NCBI GenBank assembly: GCA_937959095.1
Contig: CALGLY010000688.1
Coordinates: 1 to 6,438, forward strand
Direction: 5' to 3'
Length of the DNA stretch: 6,438 nt
Origin: an uncultured Saprospiraceae bacterium
Lineage (GTDB): Bacteria; Bacteroidota; Bacteroidia; Chitinophagales; Saprospiraceae
This document shows positions 1-6,438 of this stretch, one piece after another. Under the pieces are notes generated by a model. It saw only the letters and a program-made list of their open reading frames with translations, did no database searches and was not told where the DNA came from. Position 1 is the first letter of the stretch, and every line of letters starts with the position of its first letter. Position numbers and translations under genes: made by a program.

Positions 1-1
1 T

Positions 2-346
2 CCAGATGATGATTACGATTGGGCATTATTTGATATGACGAATGCTACTTGTGGGGATTTAAGCACAAGAGCAGCTGAACTTTTAGTGAGTTGTAATTCC
101 GCAGGAGGAACAAACTGTCATGGTACTACAGGAGTAGACGCTAGTGGAGAATACGATATACAAGGAGGAGGTTGCAATAATGATCCACCAACTTTTAATT
201 CAGGAAATAGTCCCATAAATGCTTTAGTACAAGTTCAGGCAGGAAATACCTACCTGCTTGCATTACAAAATTGGTCAGTTGTGAATGCAGCTGATTTAGA
301 AGGATATACTATTGATTTTTCTCCTTCTATTAATACAGGAGTTATT
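2..346 (+). other. N-terminal-type beta domain of Bacteroidota surface proteins (partial)
   Basis: Residues 1-115. Recognisable pieces are DDDYDWALFDMT at residues 2-13, a VSCNSAGGTNCHG stretch around residues 29-41, a GGGC at 55-58, and a late strand with AGNTYLLALQNWS followed by GYTIDF. I have seen this pattern near the N-termini of large CHU_C-type secreted proteins; its closing strands resemble those of pre-peptidase C-terminal-like or jelly-roll beta domains. Four Cys (residues 17, 31, 39, 58) could form two disulfides. The beginning of the domain, which often contains another Cys-rich stretch, is cut off by the window edge. Its position upstream of the Ig stalk suggests a tip or ligand-binding role, but this is inference and no binding residue can be named. 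Confidence 0.6.
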
Positions 347-3300
347 GATACTGAACCTCCTGCAATAATAAGTGTACAAGCCTCAGTTTCCATCTGCGAT
401 GACGAACCAATTGTGATAACATTCAATGAAAATATCTCCTGTGGAAACATTAATTCATTAACAGGAATACTCACAGCAACAGATGGAAGCACCTTATCAG
501 CACAAGTAGTTGCACTAGATTGTTCAACAGGCGTAAGTAGTGTTCGACAAATAGTCATGACAGCCGATTTTCGTACCGCATTAGAAGGACGCTACACGCT
601 GACTATAGAAGATAATACTATCAATCGTCAAGGGCTAATAGATGAATGCAATAATGTAATACAACTCCCAATATCTGTGGATGTCTTCTTAGAAACAGAT
701 AATTCTTTAGATGTATATATTGTAAATAGAACGCCTAATAATGATGTATGTGCAGGCGAAACAGTCCGTTTAGAAGCTTCTACTTTCCCACCAGATATTT
801 TGGAACAGAATAGTTATACGTGGCGTTTGAATGGTACTATTGTTGGCACAAGTGCTACTATTGAAATTACACAAGCAGGTACGTATGAAGTAGTGATGCG
901 CCGCAATGGAAATACGAACAATCCTAGCTGCGAAACAGGTATTGCAGAAATAACCCTCGGAAGTAGCATAGCACCAGACTTAGGCGCAGACCGCACAGGC
1001 TTATGTGCAGGCTCGCCCCAAACAATAACCGCCACTTCTGGTGGAAATTCTTATAGTTGGAGTAATGGGCAAACAGGACAGACTATTACAGTAACCGAAA
1101 GTGGTACATACAGCGTAGTAGTCGAAACAGATTGTGGTCCAGTAACAGACCAAATTGTAATCGACTATAATGACATCCCATACAATCCTGCACAAAGCAA
1201 TTTTTCTATTTGTGCTGGTGAGTCCGTCACTATAGGCGCAGCAGATATAGGCGGCGGCGCGACCTATTCATGGAGTACAGGACAAAACACCGCAACAATT
1301 AGTGTTAATCAACCTAATATCTACATCGTCACAGTACGGCTAAATGGCTGTGAAATACAGCGTACTATCAATGTAACTGCTTCGCCTTTACCTGATGTGC
1401 GTATTGCTTCGCCTTCTGGCAGTAGTGTATGTGCAGGAGAAACAGTTCAAATTACAGCTTTAGATAATAATCAGACAGGTGCATCTATTAGTTGGAATAA
1501 TGGCGTTAATTCACCTAGTCAATTAGTAGAGGCTGGTACATACACTGCAACTGCCACCACAGCAGCAGGCTGTATAGATACGGAAAGTATTACGATAGGG
1601 CAATTCCCAAATACAGCAGCAGCGATAAATGGAAATGCTAACTTTACTACTAGCCTTTGCGATGATGGTTCAACTACACCTCTTGTTGCAAATACAGGAG
1701 TCAGCTACCAATGGAGTGACGGTTCGACAAATCAAAGACTTGATGCAGCAGCAGGTACTTATAGTGTAATAGTAACAGATGCAAATGGCTGTACTGCAAC
1801 TGCTAGTGCGACCGTTAATAGAGTAGCCCTACCAACTATAAATCAAACCCAATCGGCCGATTGTTCCAATGATCGTACGTCTTATTCTGTTTTCATTAGT
1901 ACAGAGAATGGGAATAGCATTACAACAGCAGGAAATGTAGGAACAATAAGCGGCAACGCAGGAAATTTCACCATTAGTAGTATTCCAGAAGGGCAGTCTG
2001 TGACGATAATTTCTGTTAATAATACAGGCTGCGAAACCAGACAAACCATCTCACCGCCTTCTTGTGGTTGTGCGCCCGTATCTGCACCGAATGTAGGTGG
2101 TACAGTTAGCGTATGTGCAGGCGAGCCAATCCCTCCATTTACTGCCAACACTACAGAAGCAAATACCGAAATTCGTTGGTATAATGTAGCTTCTGGTGGG
2201 ACACCTATTTTTACAGGAAGTAGCTTTTCGCAAACTATACCAGGTACTTACTATGCGGAAGCATTTAATACCAATACAGGATGCTCATCTATACGGGAAG
2301 CGGTTCGTTTAGTTATCAATCCATTACCAGTTGTAAGCATCTCTAGTGCTAGTGGAAGCGTATGTCCTGGCGCGACTACAAGCTTAACAGCCAGCTCTGG
2401 TTTAAATTATAATTGGAATACAGGTGCTACAAGCCAATCTATCAATGTAGGCAGTGGCGTATATCGTGTTACAGTGACGGATGATAATGGCTGTGATGGT
2501 TTCGCTACTATCACCATTGGACAAGAAGCCATCCCAACTATAACCCTTCCAAATAATGGGGATTGTTCAGGCGATCGCCAAAGTTATTCTATCCGTGTCA
2601 ATACAGAAGAAAATAACACTATGACTTCTACTGGTGGTATTGTAACGGGAGAAGGTAGCTTCTATACTATTCGTGATATTCCAGTAGAACAAGATATCAT
2701 AGTTATTGTAACTAACCCTGCGGGATGTGCAGAAACATTATCTATTACAGCACCAAGTTGTTCTTGTCCACCATTGGCAGCGCCACAAGCTATTAATAAT
2801 GAAGTATCAGTTTGCCCAGATGCAGCGATACCAAGTTTGAGTGTAAGTACAGTAGGACTTACGACAGAGGATGAAATCCGTTGGTACAATGTAAGTACAG
2901 GTGGGACAGCTATAGCAACAGGCCCGAACTTCACACCAATTGTAGCAGGTACTTACTTTGCAGAAGTATACAATGTCCTAAGTAATTGTAACAGTCCACG
3001 TACACAGGTCCGTCTAATAATCAATCCAATACGAATAGCTACTATTGCTGGCGATAGAGAAGTATGTCCAGGTGAAGTGACGAACTTAAGTGCCAATTTG
3101 CAAAGGGGAGGAGCTAGTAGCTTCCAATGGTCAGCAAACGCAGGCAATTCGAATAGCCCAAATGTAAGCGTAGGTGCAGGCACGTACAGCGTAGTAGTGA
3201 CGGATACAAATGGTTGTTCAGATGAAGCAACTATCACAGTAGTGGAATATGAAGTAGCACAAGCAGTTATCACAGGAGAGGATAGCGTATGCCCAGATGA

Positions 3301-6300
3301 AACGGTTAGGTTATCAATAAGTGGTGGTTCAAGTTATAGATGGAGTAATTCACAAACGACTGACTTTATCAATGTAGGAGCAGGCATGTACAGTGTAGTA
3401 GTGACAGATGCAAATGGTTGTGAAAGCATCGCTGCTAGAACTGTGAGTCTAAATGCTTTGCCAACAATCACGCTCCCATCGGACGCTGTTGCGTGTGATG
3501 ATGATTTAGAGAATTATACAGTTCGAGTAAATATAGATGCAGATGATGTATTGACGGTAAATGATAATATCGGAAATGTAACAGGCGGCGGTGGTTTTCT
3601 TACTATCCGTGATATTCCAGTAGGACAAAATATTACAGTAACAGTAACCAATCCTGATGGCTGTATAGCAGAACAAACCATCGCAGCACCAGACTGTTCT
3701 TGCCCACAATTGGCAGCGCCACAAGCTATTAATAATGAAGTAGCTATTTGTTTAGATGCAGCGCTACCAAGTTTGAGCGTAAGCACAGAAGGATTGACAG
3801 GAAATGATGAAATTCGTTGGTACAATGTAAGTACAGGTGGGACAGCTATAGCCACAGGTCCAAATTTTATGCCAAGTGCAGGAGGTACTTACTTTGCAGA
3901 AGTATTCAATCCCACAAGTGGCTGTAGTAGTCAACGAACCCAAGTACGCTTAACGATAAATGCAACTCCAACGGCTACGATTACTGGTGACAGAGAAATA
4001 TGTCCAGGTGGCGAGACGATATTAAGTGCGAATTTACAAGCTGGGGGAGCTAGTACCTTCCAATGGTCAAATGGCGCAACGAACTCTACAGTAAATGTAG
4101 GTGCAGGTACATATAGCGTAATAATAACAGATGCAAATGGTTGTGCTGCTGAATCTGTTAGCATTACAGTAACAGAGTATGAAGTAATCCAAGCAACTAT
4201 AAGCGGCTCATCTACAATTTGCCCTAATGAAACTACTATACTAACTGCAAGTAATGGCGTGGCATATCAATGGAATAATTTTGCTCAAAGCGATAGGGTA
4301 GAAGTGGGGGCAGGTGCTTATATGATAACGGTAACGAATGCGGATGGCTGTAATAGCGAAGCGACTTTTACAGTAACAGAAGGCGAAGCGGTAAATACGC
4401 CCCTTACCCAAACCATCTGCCAAGGGGACACCTACCAAGTAGGCAACGACACCTACACCACCACAGGCGAATACACCAACTTCTTCACCACCGAAGCAGG
4501 CTGCGATAGCATCGTCAATCTTGATTTGACAGTCATTCGCCCCTCCAATCCAGGTATCGGACTCATCCAAGAACTCTGTGATGATGATCCTTTGCCGTCT
4601 TTCTATATTCCTTTGCGTTCCAATGCGGAAACGATTGATTGGTATGATGATGCGACAAGTAGCACGCCTATTTTGTCGGGTAATCTACGTTTTCAACCTA
4701 CGCAGGGTGGTACCTACTATGCCGAAACGCGCGACCTCAATAGTGGTTGCACCTCGCGAGTACGTGCGGTGATAGAGTTGCGCATCAATCCGATTCAGGT
4801 CATCGAATACATCTGCATCACGCCCGATGTAGATACCACGATGCTACAAGCAGAAGTCACTTGCGAAAATGCCATCGTGGTATTCCCGATATACGCGCCT
4901 ACTTACGAAATACGAAATATCGAAGCCGTCAGCAACGCAGCAGATGCAGGTATTGATAGTACGCACTATGAAAGCATCGCAGGTTGTGATAGCCTAGTGA
5001 TTACGGACTATCGTCTTTGCCCCGATACTATCCGTTTAGATACTATGCTATGTGCAGGAGACAGCTATCTTTTTGGCGAACAAAGCATCACCGAAAGCGG
5101 TATGTATCAGCGCGAGGAACAGCTTGAGGATTGCACGAATTTGTATTTCCTCAACTTGGAAGTGATTAGTCTTACAGATGTGCCAGATGTGACCTTTGTT
5201 GTAGAATCACGCTGTTTAAATAGTAATTTACCTTATACTCAGTTGGGCTTGGCAGTATTAGCCGATGACGAAACCATTGATTGGTACGATGCACCCACAG
5301 GGGGTAATCTATTAGCAGAAGGGCAAACGCAATTTCGACCTAGTGCTATTGGCACTTACTATCCTGAAATTCGGCATATTGCTTCAGGCTGTCTAAGTGG
5401 TAATCGTGCTGCAATCTCTATATTGGCTTTGCGTTCTGATACGATTCTCTTAGAAGCCACTCTTTGCACAGGTGCGACCTATCAAGTGGGCAACCAAAGC
5501 TTCGAGACCGAAGGCGATTATGAAATCCTACTCACCAATAGCGTAGGCTGTGATAGTTTGGTACAACTCGAACTTCGCTTAGATGATGTCGTACCAAGTT
5601 TTAGCGGTTGCCCCGAAGATATTATCATAGCCGCTACCTCTACGGAAGGTGCGGTGACGACTTGGACTGTTCCAACACTTACGGATAATTGTGATAACAA
5701 TCCAACACTTACTAGCTCGCATGAACCTAACAGTGTTTTCCCGATAGGTACAACGATTGTGCAATACACCGCTATGGATGCGGCAGGGAATGAGGACGTT
5801 TGTCAGTTTGCGGTGAATGTAACGGAAGGGGAAACGGGGACTTGTCGGTTTCGGGATTCCTTGGAATTGGTGCGTTTGTATAATGCTACGGGCGGGGAGA
5901 ATTGGAATTATCTAGGTTATTTCTCTTCGGATGTTCCAAATCGAGGATTTTCATGGCAGTTTTTTCGTCCATTAGATGAGTGGCATGGTGTCACCCTCAA
6001 TGCGGATGGTTGTGTCGTGCGCCTACATGTAGGCAGATGTAATTTAGTAGGCAATCTGATTGATCTAAATTTACCTAGTCTGACACATTTTGAATGTGGC
6101 GCAAATGAACTAGAGGGCAGTATTCCCGACTTTACGAATTTAGCAAGTTTGGAATATTTTTACTGTGGTTTAAATAGGTTAAGTGGTACTATTCCCGATT
6201 TTTCAAATTTACCAAATTTGACGTATTTAGATTTCACCTTCAATCAGTTGAGTGGAAGTATTCCAAACTTTAGCAATTTACCAGCATTAGAAGAAGTCTA

Positions 6301-6438
6301 TTTTGAACTAAACCAATTGACGGGTAGCATTCCTGATTTTACTAATCTTGCAAACCTACGTCTCCTTGCTTGTGGGACTAATCAGTTGAGTGGCACAATT
6401 CCTGATTTTACAAACCTCCCTTTATTAGAACGTTTTCA
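2..6438 (+). CDS. Giant multidomain Ig/HYR/LRR surface protein, partial at both ends
   Basis: The frame beginning at base 2 is open for 2145 codons without a stop, and the translation is sensible throughout, so this is one gene entering and leaving the window. No start site or signal peptide is visible; the first Met codon (35-37) lies inside a folded domain and is not a start. The order is: N-terminal-type beta domain (residues 1-115), Big_5-like sandwich (121-233), five Ig-like modules (234-609), a three-copy higher-order Ig array (610-1464), alternating GCDS and WYD modules (1465-1862), HYR (1863-1944) and capped leucine-rich repeats (1945-2145). Most modules carry a pair of Cys, one near the start and one in a late GC motif, probably a disulfide suited to an extracellular protein. 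Such proteins in Bacteroidota are usually exported by the type IX system and act as adhesins or gliding-associated filaments. That role is inferred from architecture; no enzyme motif is visible. No symbol can be assigned. Confidence 0.96.
362..700 (+). other. Big_5/SbsA-like Ig-fold domain
   Basis: Residues 121-233, directly after a DTEPP linker (347-361). It opens with AIISVQ and an IVITFNENISC strand, continues to a VVALDC segment and a RQIVMTADF strand, and closes with LEGRYTLTIEDNTIN and DECNNVIQLPISV. The ITFNENI...L.G.YTLTI layout matches bacterial Ig-like domains of the SbsA/Big_5 type, in which a predicted beta-sandwich begins with a V.F.E motif. Four Cys (in SICDD, NISCGN, ALDCST and DECNN) suggest disulfide stabilisation. 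It probably acts as a rigid spacer between the N-terminal domain and the Ig array. Confidence 0.55.
701..1828 (+). repeat. Five tandem Ig-like (SprB/PKD-like) modules, Ig1-Ig5
   Basis: Approximate modules are Ig1 701-967, Ig2 968-1165, Ig3 1166-1384, Ig4 1385-1603 and Ig5 1604-1828, mostly 66-75 residues each (Ig1 is 89). Each contains in order a VCAGE- or LCAGS-like Cys motif, a strand with a core Trp (YTWRLNG, YSWSNGQ, YSWSTGQ, ISWNNGV, YQWSDGS), an AGTY- or SGTY-like turn (NIY in Ig3), a V-rich strand and, in Ig3 to Ig5, a late GC (NGC, AGC, NGC); Ig1 and Ig2 have SCE and DCG there. The Trp-G-AGTY-VTDANGC grammar resembles SprB-type repeats of gliding adhesins, but the GG.PY element of true SprB repeats is missing. 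The modules are well diverged from each other, unlike the array downstream. Predicted role: a stalk of disulfide-pinned beta-sandwiches. The five are clear; the exact borders are approximate. Confidence 0.85.
1829..2530 (+). repeat. Higher-order repeat copy 1: modules D1-E1-F1
   Basis: Residues 610-843, 234 codons. D1 (1829-2077) starts LPTINQ, has an ADCSNDRTSYSV strand, a FTISSIPEGQ turn and ends with the Cys cluster PSCGCAP. E1 (2078-2323) is a CHU_C-associated Ig-like module with VCAGE, EIRWYNVASGGT and GTYYAEAFN, ending in VRLVINP. F1 (2324-2530) is an SprB-like Ig module with VCPG, YNWNTGA and VTVTDDNGC. The same D-E-F order occurs twice more downstream, each time followed by an extra Ig module (G) that this copy lacks. 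Copy 1 is clearly more diverged than copies 2 and 3, so it is either the oldest unit or an independent descendant. Confidence 0.85.
2531..3457 (+). repeat. Higher-order repeat copy 2: modules D2-E2-F2-G2
   Basis: Residues 844-1152, 309 codons. D2 (2531-2773) begins IPTITLP, has a GDCSGDRQSYSI strand, YTIRDIPV and the Cys cluster SCSCPP. E2 (2774-3028) begins LAAPQAINNEV and contains DEIRWYNVSTGGTAIATGP and GTYFAEVYN. F2 (3029-3256) has GDREVCPGE, FQWSANAG, GAGTYSVVVTDTNGC and an EYEV linker. G2 (3257-3457) is a second Ig module with SVCPDE, YRWSNSQ and GAGMYSVVVTDANGC. Copy 3 repeats all four modules in the same order. This looks like a duplicated four-domain unit serving to lengthen the stalk. 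Confidence 0.88.
2773..2969 (+). repeat. Near-identical DNA block in E2, partner of 3709-3905
   Basis: This block and 3709-3905 stay in exact 936-base register (312 codons). Inside it are three exact matches: 34 bases (2773-2806 with 3709-3742), 38 bases (2879-2916 with 3815-3852) and 22 bases (2948-2969 with 3884-3905). Identity includes the silent codon positions, so it reflects recent shared DNA and not only protein-level constraint. The regions between the matches carry scattered substitutions but no indels. Confidence 0.9.
3458..4393 (+). repeat. Higher-order repeat copy 3: modules D3-E3-F3-G3
   Basis: Residues 1153-1464, 312 codons. D3 (3458-3709) begins LPTITLP, keeps LTIRDIPVGQ and the DCSCPQ Cys cluster, but has DDDLENYTV in place of the SGDRQSYSI seen in copy 2 and is three residues longer. 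E3 (3710-3964) matches E2 at 66 of 85 residues without gaps by my alignment. F3 (3965-4186) keeps GDREICPGG, FQWSNGA and GAGTYSVIITDANGC plus the EYEV linker, with small in-frame indels relative to F2. G3 (4187-4393) is the most diverged module of the copy (TICPNE, YQWNNFA, VTNADGC). Copy 3 is the last of this array; the module type and base composition change immediately after it. Confidence 0.88.
3709..3905 (+). repeat. Near-identical DNA block in E3, partner of 2773-2969
   Basis: Downstream member of the direct repeat pair with a 936-base offset. It encodes the opening LAAPQAINNEV strand, the RWYNVSTGGTAIA hairpin and the GTYFAEV strand of module E3, the three most conserved elements of the CHU_C-associated Ig fold. 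The pair is a plausible substrate for in-frame recombination that would delete or duplicate one four-domain unit. Confidence 0.9.
4381..4560. other. GC-rich compositional island
   Basis: By direct count, 4381-4440 has 33 G or C in 60 bases, 4441-4500 has 33, and 4501-4560 has 30. Sampled upstream lines have 20 (2581-2640) and 24 (3541-3600), the next line downstream (4561-4620) has 25, and 6181-6240 in the LRRs has 18. The island coincides with module H1, and the reading frame crosses it uninterrupted. Confidence 0.8.
4394..4537 (+). other. GCDS-type short module H1, GC-rich
   Basis: Residues 1465-1512, only 48 residues. The order is QTICQGDTYQVGNDTY, TTTGEYTNFF, then EAGCDSIVNLDLTV. This C.G..Y..G...Y...G.Y......GCDS.V.L.L.V pattern is a common short repeat of Saprospiria-type secreted proteins; a disulfide between the two Cys is likely. 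Its codons prefer C endings (ACC, TAC, GAC, AAC, TTC), in contrast to the A/T-ending codons just upstream. Confidence 0.8.
4538..4795 (+). other. CHU_C-associated Ig-like module E4 (WYD type)
   Basis: Residues 1513-1598. Contains IQELCDDDPLPSF, an ETIDWYDDATSSTPIL hairpin, RFQPTQGGTYYAETRD and SGCTSRVRAVIELRINP. The fold grammar is that of E1-E3, but the hairpin reads IDWYD where E1-E3 read IRWYN, and it groups with E5 further downstream. Codons are more GC-rich than in E1-E3. It is followed directly by another GCDS-type segment. Confidence 0.8.
4796..5023 (+). other. Divergent, elongated GCDS-type module H2
   Basis: Residues 1599-1674, 76 residues against 48-52 for the other GCDS modules. 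The tail IDSTHYESIAGCDSLVITDYRL is a recognisable H ending, but the first half (VIEYICITPDVDTTML, VTCENAIVVFPIYAPTY) lacks the usual C.G..Y..G opening and may be an insertion or a fused remnant of another module. Three Cys in the segment leave the pairing unclear. The frame is intact, so it is not a decayed pseudogene segment. Confidence 0.55.
5024..5173 (+). other. GCDS-type module H3 (variant DCTN ending)
   Basis: Residues 1675-1724. Opens with DTMLCAGDSYLFGEQSI, continues ESGMYQREEQ and ends LEDCTNLYFLNLEV. It follows the C.G..Y..G.....G.Y pattern of H1 and H4, with the GCDS signature replaced by DCTN while the late Cys is kept. Confidence 0.75.
5174..5431 (+). other. CHU_C-associated Ig-like module E5 (WYD type)
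   Basis: Residues 1725-1810. Contains ESRCLNSNLPYTQL, an ETIDWYDAPTGGNLL hairpin, FRPSAIGTYYPEIRH and SGCLSGNRAAISIL. It shares ETIDWYD with E4, so E4 and E5 look like paralogous modules of a second array, each followed by GCDS-type segments. Confidence 0.8.
5432..5587 (+). other. GCDS-type module H4
   Basis: Residues 1811-1862. Contains TLCTGATYQVGNQSFETEGDYEI and then SVGCDSLVQLELRL. It matches H1 in the TYQVGN opening and GCDS closing, without the extreme C-ending codon preference of H1. It is the last stalk-type module before the HYR domain. Confidence 0.8.
5588..5833 (+). other. HYR domain
   Basis: Residues 1863-1944. Diagnostic elements are all present and in order: PSFSGCPEDI, TTWTVPTLTDNCD, a FPIGTTIVQYTAMDAAGNEDVC strand pair and QFAVNV. 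HYR (hyalin repeat) domains are Ig-like folds common in Bacteroidota secreted proteins and animal extracellular proteins, thought to serve adhesion. Only a single copy is seen here, although HYR often occurs in tandem. A 12-base direct repeat (TCCAACACTTAC at 5671 and 5701, 30 bases apart) encodes PTLT twice around the DNCD motif. Confidence 0.92.
5834..6007 (+). other. N-terminal cap of the leucine-rich repeat domain
   Basis: Residues 1945-2002. After a short TGTC linker comes an amphipathic helix-like DSLELVRLYNATGGENWNY, a loop with SDVPNRGFSWQFF, and PLDEWHGVTLNADG leading into the first repeat. The L..LYNATGG.NW...W.GV pattern is the usual cap in front of LGxIP-type LRRs in bacterial and plant proteins. 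The loop between the two Trp-containing parts is longer than in the simplest caps I know. Confidence 0.8.
6008..6438 (+). repeat. Leucine-rich repeats, six full 69-base units, truncated by the window edge
   Basis: Residues 2003-2145. Units of exactly 23 residues begin at 6008, 6077, 6146, 6215, 6284 and 6353, with a partial seventh from 6422. The consensus is (S/N)L..L.C..NQLSGSIPDF.NL(P/A). The first unit is degenerate (CNLVGNLIDLNLP). The L.G.IP half matches plant-type LRRs, while Cys at position 7 in units 2, 3 and 6 (FECGAN, FYCGLN, LACGTN) is typical of Bacteroidota LRRs. Such domains form a curved solenoid that usually binds protein or glycan ligands. The C-terminal cap and anything beyond it lie outside the window. 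Confidence 0.93.

Noticed and set aside
35..37. First in-frame ATG as a possible gene start.
   Set aside because: It falls inside the conserved DYDWALFDMTNATC motif, and the frame is already coding recognisable sequence before it; no ribosome binding site or signal peptide follows.
1829..4393. The repeated blocks as a CRISPR array or a transposon.
   Set aside because: The repeats are hundreds of bases long, in frame, diverged at silent sites and encode Ig-like folds; there are no spacers, inverted ends or transposase.
701..4393. True SprB repeats or classical PKD domains.
   Set aside because: The W..G, AGTY and VTDANGC elements are shared, but the GG.PY.Y.W signature of SprB and the classical PKD motif are absent, so only a general Ig/SprB-like label is used.
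250..4570. Many open frames of 60-113 codons on the minus strand (for example 250-558, 2953-3273, 3514-3855, 4241-4570).
   Set aside because: They lie antisense to a continuous, domain-rich + frame. Two of them (2662-2934 and 3514-3855) resemble each other only because the + strand modules D2/E2 and D3/E3 are repeats. No ribosome site or recognisable family supports them.
4578..4956. Two short + strand open frames (4578-4772 and 4747-4956) out of phase with the long frame.
   Set aside because: They overlap modules E4 and H2 of the main frame, and their translations are rich in Arg, His and Met without any recognisable domain. They are shadows in the more GC-rich stretch.
4538..5431. A protease or glycoside hydrolase catalytic domain in the right half.
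   Set aside because: No catalytic triad, zinc motif or hydrolase signature is seen; all segments are explained by Ig, GCDS, HYR and LRR modules.

Overview
The whole window is a single coding region. One reading frame on the + strand (codon starts at positions 2, 5, 8 and so on) runs from the first bases to the last with no stop codon, giving 2145 complete codons. Neither the true start nor the stop lies inside the window, so it is an internal slice of a very large secreted protein. I found no intergenic DNA, RNA gene, mobile element or CRISPR array. Open frames on the opposite strand and in the other + frames are short shadows of this gene.

The protein is a mosaic of small, Cys-bearing beta-sandwich modules rich in Asn, Thr, Ser and Gly. 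This style is typical of giant surface proteins of Bacteroidota, especially Saprospiria-like or Cytophaga-like gliding or filamentous bacteria. The indicators are CHU_C-associated Ig-like modules (RWYN..TGG / GTYYAE), short C.G..Y...GCDS modules, SprB-like Ig modules (GTYSVVVTDANGC), an HYR domain and leucine-rich repeats. GC content is about 40% in most lines I counted, again compatible with that phylum. Species assignment is inference only.

Layout in order: an N-terminal-type beta domain (2-346); a Big_5-like beta-sandwich (362-700); five tandem Ig-like modules (701-1828); a higher-order array in three copies, built as D-E-F, then D-E-F-G, then D-E-F-G (1829-2530, 2531-3457, 3458-4393); a second, compositionally different array of GCDS modules (H) alternating with WYD-type Ig modules (E), in the order H-E-H-H-E-H (4394-5587); one HYR domain (5588-5833); and a capped leucine-rich repeat domain with six full 23-residue repeats running off the right edge (5834-6438).

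The likely overall role (inference) is a long cell-surface or secreted adhesin. The Ig stalk would be stiffened by a putative disulfide in most modules and would carry possible binding domains at the left (beta domain) and right (HYR plus LRR). Export by the type IX secretion system with a C-terminal sorting domain beyond the right edge is expected from the family but cannot be seen here. The most notable features are the recent-looking tandem duplication of a four-domain, roughly 310-residue unit, the abrupt GC and codon-use change where the H modules begin, and the hybrid character of the LRRs.
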